DNA from: Bacteroidota bacterium
GTDB lineage: Bacteria; Bacteroidota; Bacteroidia; Chitinophagales; Chitinophagaceae
Reading direction: 5' to 3'
DNA length: 45,063 bases
NCBI GenBank assembly: GCA_018970395.1
Contig: JAGWWM010000017.1
Coordinates: 1-45,063 of the forward strand
Shown here: positions 23,792 through 30,895 of the stretch, piece by piece
Position numbering within the stretch: position 1 is the stretch's first letter
Layout of the letters: the number at the start of each line of letters is the position of its first letter
The notes under the pieces: generated by a model
The model's database searches: none
The model's input: only the letters and a program-made list of their open reading frames with translations
Told to the model about the DNA's origin: nothing
Made by a program: the position numbers and the translations under genes

Positions 23792-24555
23792 GCTTTCCCG
23801 GTCAGTTTGTACATCAGCAATCCGACATTTTCTTTCATAAAAGTATTCCACAGATCAAAGGCTTCCAGACTCGGCATCAGTACACCCGGAAAATCAATCG
23901 GATTATCTATCACCGTAAAGTGACAGGGATAAGCGGTGGTTGTTAATCCAACTTTATTGAACACATGTTGTGCTCTTGGAATATGCGTAGCTGAAGTAAT
24001 CAGCAAATAGGGTGGCGGAATTTGAAGGGAATCAATGATTCTTTTGCTGAACAATCCGTTTTCATGGGTATTCCTGCTCTGATTGTCTTTGAGAATATCT
24101 TTTTCAGGAATGCCCAGTTGTTGCAATTGCTCTGCTACAAAATCTCCTTCTTTCCATTTTTGTCTGGATTTGATAATACTGCTGTTTCCTCCCGAAACAA
24201 TAATTTTTTTAATATGTCCCTGATGGTATAAGCGTGCAGTTTGAATAAACCTGTCACTAGCACCCTTAAAGTAGGCTTTGCCGGTTTTAATATTGAAAGC
24301 AGCGAATCCTGTGAGTAATATGCCTGCTTCATATTGCTCCCCTGTTTTCATTTCTTTTTCTTTCGCCTGCCAGTATAGGGTTATCCGCTGAATGAGATAG
24401 GCGTTGGAGAAGATGAGAAATACCACTAATGCTGCGATTCCTCTCTTTTTTCTTTTCTGCTGATCCTTGCTTAAAAACGCCAATGTTGTGAGTATCAATA
24501 CCCAGTTGAAGGGCTGAATCAGAAAAAGTAAAATTTTAGAGAGGATAAAAAACAT
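23788..24555 (-). CDS. YdcF/SanA/ElyC-like DUF218 membrane protein
   Basis: A 255-residue protein with two predicted N-terminal helices (about 2-22 and 32-53), then a DUF218 Rossmann-like domain: GQYEAGILLTGF-type start (AGILLTGFAAF), DRFIQTARLYHQGHIKKIIVSGG, ILKDNQSRNTHENGLFSKRII, YLLITSATHIPRAQHVFNKVGL and YPCHFTVID. ElyC-type proteins act in envelope polysaccharide homeostasis and SanA in barrier function; the substrate here is unknown. It lies 11 bases downstream of the hbd-like stop and probably shares that transcript. Confidence 0.88.
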   Translation of the reverse strand: MFFILSKILLFLIQPFNWVLILTTLAFLSKDQQKRKKRGIAALVVFLIFSNAYLIQRITLYWQAKEKEMKTGEQYEAGILLTGFAAFNIKTGKAYFKGASDRFIQTARLYHQGHIKKIIVSGGNSSIIKSRQKWKEGDFVAEQLQQLGIPEKDILKDNQSRNTHENGLFSKRIIDSLQIPPPYLLITSATHIPRAQHVFNKVGLTTTAYPCHFTVIDNPIDFPGVLMPSLEAFDLWNTFMKENVGLLMYKLTGKA

Positions 24556-24566
24556 CTTCTATATTT

Positions 24567-25454
24567 TTATTGAAAGCTTTTGCTCACCACCAGCTCTTTG
24601 CTTCCCGGGGTATAAACATAAAATCCTTCCCCGCTTTTAACACCGAGTTTACCCGCTGTCACCATATTTACTAACAATGGACAAGGAGCATATTTGGGGT
24701 TGCCGAATCCTTCGTGCAGGACGCGCAAGATAGCCAAACAAACATCAAGCCCGATAAAGTCGGCTAATTGAAGTGGTCCCATTGGGTGAGCCATACCCAG
24801 TTTCATCACCGTATCAATTTCATTCACGCCGGCCACGCCTTCGAAAAGACTACAGATGGCTTCGTTGATCATGGGCATCAGGATTCTGTTGGCTATAAAT
24901 CCAGGATAGTCATTCACTACACAGGGGATTTTGCCGAGCTGTTTGCTGAGTTCAACAATTTTTTCTGTTACTTCTTTAGAGGTAGCATATCCGTTGATAA
25001 TTTCTACCAGTTTCATTACAGGCACCGGATTCATGAAATGCATCCCAATAACCAATTCAGGTTTTTTGGTAGCTGCGGCAATTTGGGTAATGGAGATGGA
25101 GGAGGTGTTCGTAGCGAGGATACAATCAGCCGGAGCAGCCTCACTGATTTTTTTAAAAATTTCAAGTTTAAGCGTGCGGTTTTCTGTAGCAGCTTCCACA
25201 ACTAATTCCGCATTGCTTACCCCTTGTGCAACATCCTGAGAGGTACTGATATTGGCAAGCGCCTTTTGCTTTTGATCTTCTGTAAGCGTTCCTTTAGATA
25301 CCTGTCTGTCTAGATTTTTTGCAATCGTCTGCAATGCTTTTTGTAATTGGTTTTCATTCACGTCAATAAGCGTAACTGAAAATCCGGATTGGGCAAATAC
25401 GTGTGCGATTCCGTTTCCCATTGTTCCCGCACCTATTACAGCAATTTTGTTCAT
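24567..25454 (-). CDS. 3-hydroxybutyryl-CoA/3-hydroxyacyl-CoA dehydrogenase
   Basis: A 295-residue NAD-dependent dehydrogenase. The Rossmann signature GAGTMGNGIAHVFAQSG lies at residues 8-24, followed by VVEAATENRTLKLEIFKKI, ATNTSSISITQIA and MHFMNPVPVMKLVEIING, which carries the catalytic His. The C-terminal domain has NDYPGFIANRILMPMINEAICSLFEGVAGVNEIDTVMKLGMAHPMGPLQLADFIGLDVCL. The compact length and the family pattern suit 3-hydroxybutyryl-CoA dehydrogenase (Hbd/PaaH-like). It would act in fatty-acid, butyrate or phenylacetate metabolism; no partner gene is nearby to decide which. The start M at 25454 is chosen over a further frame opening. The next gene downstream is ydcF-like. Confidence 0.95.
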   Translation of the reverse strand: MNKIAVIGAGTMGNGIAHVFAQSGFSVTLIDVNENQLQKALQTIAKNLDRQVSKGTLTEDQKQKALANISTSQDVAQGVSNAELVVEAATENRTLKLEIFKKISEAAPADCILATNTSSISITQIAAATKKPELVIGMHFMNPVPVMKLVEIINGYATSKEVTEKIVELSKQLGKIPCVVNDYPGFIANRILMPMINEAICSLFEGVAGVNEIDTVMKLGMAHPMGPLQLADFIGLDVCLAILRVLHEGFGNPKYAPCPLLVNMVTAGKLGVKSGEGFYVYTPGSKELVVSKSFQ

Positions 25455-25502
25455 GTGTTGGTAAATTTTGGCAATCAATCAATAATGACTTTTTAATCGG
25501 AG

Positions 25503-25510
25503 CAAAAGTA
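25503..25510 (-). promoter_or_regulatory. -7 promoter element of the hbd-like gene
   Basis: TACTTTTG on the minus strand fits TAnnTTTG. It lies 48 bases before the ATG at 25454. A -33 motif was not recognised. Confidence 0.4.
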
Positions 25511-25648
25511 ATCGTTAGGGTTGAAAAATCTTTCGCTCTGCTATTAAATTCTACAAATTGGAGGTCTAATGGGGGAAATTTGTTCGAAAATGATATTTTC
25601 ATATTCCAAAAAACTTTCGTTAATTTGTTGTTAATCAATCTTGTATAT

Positions 25649-28261
25649 ATGAGAAAACTAATCGTATTCTTCTTTTCACTTTTCCTTTTATCAATTTCTT
25701 CATACGCCCAGCAACAACGGGTTAAAAAAGTGTTGTTTCAGGGTTTTTGGTGGGATTACTGGAATAATAATTTTTCCAATAAATGGTCGGATTATTTAAC
25801 GGAGTTGTCGCCGCGTTTGAAGGCTGCGGGTATCGATGCGGTCTGGATACCGCCAACAGCAAAGGGGGGTAATACGGGTTCGGTAGGGTATAATGTTTTT
25901 GACCAGTACGATCTGGGGGATAAATTCCAGAAGGGCGGCGGAGTTTTGAATGTTCGTACCCGCATGGGCAATAAAGATGAATTGTTGCGCATGATTGCAG
26001 TTATGCATGCCAACGGGATGGAAGTGATACAGGATGTGGTACTCAATCATACCAATGAAGCGGGCACCAATAATGGTACGGGAGGAAGGGATCCTCAAAG
26101 TCCGTTCTCCATTGCCAATGCGAATGGTTTTAAGAATTTCAGGTACGTGAGTTATGCCACGCCATTGTTGGATGAATCTCAAAATGATTATTGGACCAGA
26201 AACGGCAGATGGCCAAAGAACTATACCAATTTTTATCCTAATGCCAACAATAATTGCACGACAGGTGATATTTGTTCCCCGTTTTTTGGACCTGATATGT
26301 CTTATGAAAGTAATGCCATTGGTATAAGCTCCAATATTCCTACTACAGGTACTGCTACAATTGGTACTATAAGGAGAGCATTTGTCAATCCTGTTCAGCC
26401 ATCTAATTACATGAGAAACGAGGCAAGAAACTGGTTAATGTGGTATAAAAAACAAACCGGTGTGGATGGATGGAGATGGGATGCGGTGAAGCATTTTCCT
26501 GTCTATGTACAGGAAGACCTGATTTTTAACACAAAGTATAATCTTCCTGCTTTTGCAAGAGGAGGAGAGTCCATGCTCTGTATTGGTGAGTGGATTGGTA
26601 ATAAAGCAGAGCTGGATAATTATGTGATGGCAGTAAAAAGTGGTAACGAACTGCATACGGGCACTTTTGATTTTTCTTTGCGCGGCTATAGTCCAAGCGG
26701 CGGCATCTATGGAATGGTGTTGAGTCAGGGAGCTTTTGATATGCAGGCATTGCCGGGTGAACAGCAATTTTATCGCTATTATGATTATGCAACACAGCGT
26801 GTTCACAGAACGATTCCTTTCGTAAACAGTCATGATACGTATAGGCCGATCTTATCTTCCAATGGCGATTTTATTAAGCCGCTGGGTGATGCAACAGGTT
26901 GGAATACAGGATCGGAACTGGGAGGTAATGGTCAGCATATTGATCCCCGCGAACCGCGATTATACGCAGCTTACGCAACGGTATTTGCAATGGATGGAAA
27001 CCCAACCGTATTTTTTGAAGATCTTTTTGATATAGGTACTACCGGGAAAAGATTTTCTCATTTGCCAACCAGCAGTACGGATCTCCCAATTCGACCAGAT
27101 ATTCAGAATATTATTTTAGCACATCAAAAACTTGAATTTAAGAATGGAGATTATGCTGTGCCAACTTCCTTAACCGGTGCAGATGCACCCTTTTATCTGA
27201 AAGGAAGCAGTGGCGACCATTTGGTCATAGAAAGAAGGGGGAAAGCGCTGATTGGTATTACCGACAGATTTGCGACTGCTACGGATAATACTCAGGATGA
27301 AGAAGTCTGGGTTACCGTAAGTGATACTTCCTGGAGGAATCGGGAGCTGATTGATTACAGTGGAGCACACGGACTTACAACATCGCGCGTATATGCCGAT
27401 GGCAGGGTATTGGTAAAAACGGCTCCTGTTGGCCATACTATTTCCGGAGCGTTGGGTCATGGTTATTCTGTTTGGGCTCCCATTCCAAACGGAGTAACTT
27501 TTAATTCGGTGAATGACCTCTATGCATATCTGTCCACCTATGCCCCTGCAAGAAATCCTGCTACCACGCAGGAGTGGGAAATGGCGGATGATTTGGGTGA
27601 CAGTCATGTTAATTCACTGAGACAAGGCGGACAATTGCCGCTTAATTCAACGGCTCAAAGAACTGCAGGCGCTATTTTTGCAGAAGCAGGGAAACCTATA
27701 AGCGTACAACTTTTCCCTCAGGTAAGCGGTGGAACGCAACAAATTTCCATTCATAATAGTGCCAATACGGCGGTGGCTACGAGATCAGGTACATCTTCTT
27801 CAACTGCTCCATTGACATTGAGTTTTACGCCTACCGTAACGGGCTGGTATCAGGTCAGAGTCAACAGCACGACCAATAAGCAACCGGCACAACGTGTTTG
27901 GGTTAATGTAACTTATACTGCTCCTTCAAGCGTGAATACCCGTCAGCCGGCATTAAGGTTGGCTAATCCAATACATTCAGAAGCCAATCCTTTGCTAGTC
28001 GAAAATCAATCAACCATTACGGTATATCCTAATCCCGGTAAGGGAAGTATAAGGATTGATCCGGGTTTTGTCCGTTTTGATGCATTGATAAAAGCGTCAC
28101 TTTATGACACTAACGGCCGATTAATTGGTACTGTCCACAATACCCTGAATGCAGTTGAAAAAGGAGTCAGTAATTTGTTGCAGGATAAAGTTGCCGGATT
28201 GTATGTAATTCGGTTGACTCATTCCGGGAAAGATTTCCTGATAAAATATCTTAAACAATAG
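25649..28261 (+). CDS. Secreted GH13 alpha-amylase with T9SS type A sorting domain
   Basis: An 870-residue exported glycoside hydrolase. A signal peptide (about 1-20, SISSYA) precedes a GH13 barrel opening with VLFQGFWWDYW. Region I is DVVLNH (129-134), region II GWRWDAVKH with nucleophile D278, region III CIGEW with acid/base E314, and region IV NSHD with D396. The style resembles plant/archaeal-type alpha-amylases rather than the Bacillus type (inference). After a beta-rich C-domain and a module with GGTQQISIHNSANTAV, a T9SS type A domain (about 788-870, VYPNPGKGS to FLIKYLKQ) closes the protein. It probably cleaves starch outside the cell or at the surface. No SusC/SusD genes adjoin. The ATG at 25649 gives the signal peptide at the N-terminus. 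Confidence 0.95.
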   Translation: MRKLIVFFFSLFLLSISSYAQQQRVKKVLFQGFWWDYWNNNFSNKWSDYLTELSPRLKAAGIDAVWIPPTAKGGNTGSVGYNVFDQYDLGDKFQKGGGVLNVRTRMGNKDELLRMIAVMHANGMEVIQDVVLNHTNEAGTNNGTGGRDPQSPFSIANANGFKNFRYVSYATPLLDESQNDYWTRNGRWPKNYTNFYPNANNNCTTGDICSPFFGPDMSYESNAIGISSNIPTTGTATIGTIRRAFVNPVQPSNYMRNEARNWLMWYKKQTGVDGWRWDAVKHFPVYVQEDLIFNTKYNLPAFARGGESMLCIGEWIGNKAELDNYVMAVKSGNELHTGTFDFSLRGYSPSGGIYGMVLSQGAFDMQALPGEQQFYRYYDYATQRVHRTIPFVNSHDTYRPILSSNGDFIKPLGDATGWNTGSELGGNGQHIDPREPRLYAAYATVFAMDGNPTVFFEDLFDIGTTGKRFSHLPTSSTDLPIRPDIQNIILAHQKLEFKNGDYAVPTSLTGADAPFYLKGSSGDHLVIERRGKALIGITDRFATATDNTQDEEVWVTVSDTSWRNRELIDYSGAHGLTTSRVYADGRVLVKTAPVGHTISGALGHGYSVWAPIPNGVTFNSVNDLYAYLSTYAPARNPATTQEWEMADDLGDSHVNSLRQGGQLPLNSTAQRTAGAIFAEAGKPISVQLFPQVSGGTQQISIHNSANTAVATRSGTSSSTAPLTLSFTPTVTGWYQVRVNSTTNKQPAQRVWVNVTYTAPSSVNTRQPALRLANPIHSEANPLLVENQSTITVYPNPGKGSIRIDPGFVRFDALIKASLYDTNGRLIGTVHNTLNAVEKGVSNLLQDKVAGLYVIRLTHSGKDFLIKYLKQ

Positions 28262-28397
28262 CAATAAGCGGGGGAAATTGGTCTAAAAATTAATTTAAAA
28301 TAAATTTAAAAAATTGAATTAATTTTTTTAACATTGTTAAACAAATGTCTACCCTTTATTTTAGTCATTGAATACTTTACCGCTTAAAACAAAAAAA

Positions 28398-30119
28398 ATG
28401 AAAAAAAATTCCTTGTTACTTCTTCTTTTTGCCTTTGCCATTTGGGGGTGTAAAAAGAATATTTTTGATGCCAGCTCTGATGCCCCTGCCGGCAAAGTTC
28501 AAACAAATGTTACCGGTATTGTGGTGGATGAGAACGGGGAGTTTGTAACAGGCGTGAAAATTGATGTAGGTAGCAGAAGCACCACTACCAACTCAGATGG
28601 ACAATTTAACTTAGCTGAGTTGACCGTGGATGAAGATCGTTTTTATGTAAAAGCTTCCAAAGCAGGTTATTTTGATGGAGGTTCGGGCGTTTTACCCGTC
28701 AAAAACGGTGTTTCTTCTATTACCATTACTCTGTTAAAATTACCCGAGGCAACTGTCATACAGTCTTCCCAAGCCAGTGAAGTCCCAGTAGGAGAAGCCA
28801 AAATATCTTTCCAGCCTAACTCATTTGTGACTGTAGGTGGAGCTGCCTACAATGGTTCGGTAAGTGTTCAGGCAAAATTGTTGACACCGGATCAGCCGGA
28901 TTTTGTGAATAATATTCCCGGAAGAGATTTAGTGGCTTTGAATAATGACGGCTCTCAAGTTGGTCTCATTTCCTTTGGTATGATTGGGGTAGAGTTGAGT
29001 GTGCCTAATTCCACTCAAAAGCTGCAACTGGCATCGGGCAAGACTGCGGATATACAAATTCCTATTGCTCAAAAACTTCGTTCTTCTGCCCCCGACACTA
29101 TTCCTTTATGGTCATTTGATGAAGCGATTGGACAATGGAAAAGAGAAGGCGTAGCTCAAAAAGATCCAAGTGGTTTGTTTTATAAAGGATCTGTGAAGCA
29201 CTTCTCCTGGTGGAATTGTGATTATCCTGTCTCAATGGCTACCATTAAAGGTAAAGTGCTGGATTGCAACGGAAATCCGGTTGCCGGGGCACAGGTTTTC
29301 GTTAACCCTACAGATGGCTATGACTGGGCTTATCGTACCACTGATCAATATGGTAACTACAGTGCATTACTCCCTGCTGCTGGAAATTGGCAGTTTACCA
29401 CTTCTTCCTGGAGTTTTAAAGTAAAAGCTTATGGAACAGAATTAAATTTGACCAAAAACGTCACCTTGAGCAACATGCAACCTGGTAGAGTCTATAATAT
29501 TGAAGATTTGAAAATAGCACCTCCTTCCTGTAATTCATTTTCCTTTGTGAAAGGAAGAGTTATTAATTGCACCAATGATATTCCTGCTTTCTATGTTAGG
29601 GTATTTTGGGGGGATAATTTTCTACAGGGAACAGAACCCTCTATTGTTTTCAACAACAGTACCACTTCTACCTTAGATGCTAACTTTACTATCGCAGTTC
29701 CATCTAATAAACCATTAAAAGTAAGAGTAGCTACTGCCGGCTATTCTTATGATTCTATCATTCCTCCACTTGTTCTTGGCGGTTCATTAGATTTCGGCAG
29801 AAAAGAGTTTTGTGTAAGAAGACCCGCACTTACTACTGATGCAGCGTCTAGTATAACCGACTCATCAGCTATTTCAGGAGGAGAAATTCTCAATCCAAGT
29901 GATATTAAAATTAAAGAAAGAGGAGTTTGTTGGAGCACTTCACAGAAGCCAACTACTGCAAGCTCTAAATCCAGCGACGGAACCGGTTTTGGTAAATTTA
30001 CTTCTACGCTTACAGGTCTGAAGCCCAATACTAAATACTATATTCGTGCCTATGCGATTGCAAATGCAGGGGCTACGTTTTATGGAGATGAGAAATCCTT
30101 CACTACTTCTCCGCAATAA
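28398..30119 (+). CDS. CarboxypepD_reg-like lipoprotein with fibronectin-like C-terminal domain
   Basis: A 573-residue predicted lipoprotein. The ATG at 28398 gives MKKNSLLLLLFAFAIWGC with Cys18 after a lipobox. Residues about 33-120 form a CarboxypepD_reg-like/CNA-B fold (GIVVDENGEFVTGVKIDVGSRSTTTNSDGQFNLAEL). A second such module begins near 281 (IKGKVLDCNGNPVAGAQVFVNP..YDWAYRTTDQYGNYSALLPAAGNW). The C-terminal part (about 480-573) looks like an FN3-type repeat of the GVCWSTSQKPT type, ending ITG-LKPNTKYYIRAYAIANAGATFYGDEKSFTT. No catalytic motif is seen and there is no T9SS sorting domain. It likely sits on the outer surface; the role is unknown. It may share context with the preceding amylase. 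Confidence 0.83.
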   Translation: MKKNSLLLLLFAFAIWGCKKNIFDASSDAPAGKVQTNVTGIVVDENGEFVTGVKIDVGSRSTTTNSDGQFNLAELTVDEDRFYVKASKAGYFDGGSGVLPVKNGVSSITITLLKLPEATVIQSSQASEVPVGEAKISFQPNSFVTVGGAAYNGSVSVQAKLLTPDQPDFVNNIPGRDLVALNNDGSQVGLISFGMIGVELSVPNSTQKLQLASGKTADIQIPIAQKLRSSAPDTIPLWSFDEAIGQWKREGVAQKDPSGLFYKGSVKHFSWWNCDYPVSMATIKGKVLDCNGNPVAGAQVFVNPTDGYDWAYRTTDQYGNYSALLPAAGNWQFTTSSWSFKVKAYGTELNLTKNVTLSNMQPGRVYNIEDLKIAPPSCNSFSFVKGRVINCTNDIPAFYVRVFWGDNFLQGTEPSIVFNNSTTSTLDANFTIAVPSNKPLKVRVATAGYSYDSIIPPLVLGGSLDFGRKEFCVRRPALTTDAASSITDSSAISGGEILNPSDIKIKERGVCWSTSQKPTTASSKSSDGTGFGKFTSTLTGLKPNTKYYIRAYAIANAGATFYGDEKSFTTSPQ

Positions 30120-30142
30120 GGTTTTATTCTAATACAATATCA

Positions 30143-30191
30143 GGGTGATTGTCACCCGTTGCGAAGCCCGATCGGAGATCGGGCTTCGCAA
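30143..30191. terminator. Double hairpin between the lipoprotein gene and lspA
   Basis: Hairpin 1: GGGTGA, TTG, TCACCC (30143-30157). Hairpin 2: TTGCGAAGCCCGATC (30159-30173), GGA loop, GATCGGGCTTCGCAA (30177-30191), a perfect 15-bp stem. This probably terminates the 28398-30119 transcript. No long U-tract follows. The GCGAAGCC arm core recurs in the queG hairpin. Confidence 0.6.
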
Positions 30192-30222
30192 TTATCGCCA
30201 TTCCTCCATCCTATTTATCATT

Positions 30223-30230
30223 TATCTTTG
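30223..30230 (+). promoter_or_regulatory. -7 promoter element of lspA
   Basis: TATCTTTG fits TAnnTTTG, 17 bases before the GTG start at 30248. It supports 30248 over the open frame that extends back to 30149 through the hairpins. Confidence 0.45.
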
Positions 30231-30247
30231 CGCCACAAATAATTACA

Positions 30248-30895
30248 GTGAAAGGTAAACATGTTATCCTCCTTATTCTCGGCATCCTCATCGCCGATCA
30301 AGTGTTGAAAATATGGGTAAAAACCCATCTCTATTATCATGAAGAAAGGCTGATTCTAGGAACCTGGTTTCGCTTATATTTCATCGAAAACGAAGGCATG
30401 GCCTATGGGTGGAAACTGGGCGGACAATGGGGAAAAATTTTCCTTACGCTCTTTCGTCTGTTTGCCGTGATTGCGGGCAGCTGGTATATGAAGCGCATCC
30501 TTTCCCAGCAATACCATAAGGGCTTCATCATTTGTGCATCCCTGATTTACGCAGGTGCAGCGGGTAATCTGATTGATAGTCTGTTTTACGGCGTGATTTT
30601 TTCCGCAAGTGAAATCGGCGGCCCCCTAGCGGTCATGTTCCCCGAACAAGGATATGCTGCTTTCCTGCACGGTCATGTGGTAGATATGCTGTATTTCCCT
30701 CTTATTGAAAACTATACTCTACCGAACTGGATTCCTTTTATGGGGGGCGAACTTTTTACTTTCTTTCAGCCTATCTTCAATATTGCAGACGCTTCTATTT
30801 CAACGGGGATTATTACTTTATTAGTGTTTCAAAAACGATTTCTTAAAACAAAGGAAAATGAATCGGTAGAAAATGCCGACTATTCTTCAAAGTAA
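30248..30895 (+). CDS. lspA: Lipoprotein signal peptidase (signal peptidase II)
   Basis: A 215-residue inner-membrane aspartyl protease that removes signal peptides from prolipoproteins. Four helices are visible. Motifs are ILIADQVLKIWVK, GTWFRLYFIENEGMAYG, AGAAGNLIDSLFYGVI, GHVVDMLYF with D146 and FNIADASIS with D181 as the catalytic pair. It begins with GTG at 30248 (MKGKHVILL). A loop around residues 120-143 (SEIGGPLAVMFPEQGYAAFLHG) is longer than in the E. coli type, as usual in Bacteroidota. The 3' end overlaps the convergent murF-alr gene by 16 bases. Confidence 0.95.
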   Translation: MKGKHVILLILGILIADQVLKIWVKTHLYYHEERLILGTWFRLYFIENEGMAYGWKLGGQWGKIFLTLFRLFAVIAGSWYMKRILSQQYHKGFIICASLIYAGAAGNLIDSLFYGVIFSASEIGGPLAVMFPEQGYAAFLHGHVVDMLYFPLIENYTLPNWIPFMGGELFTFFQPIFNIADASISTGIITLLVFQKRFLKTKENESVENADYSSK

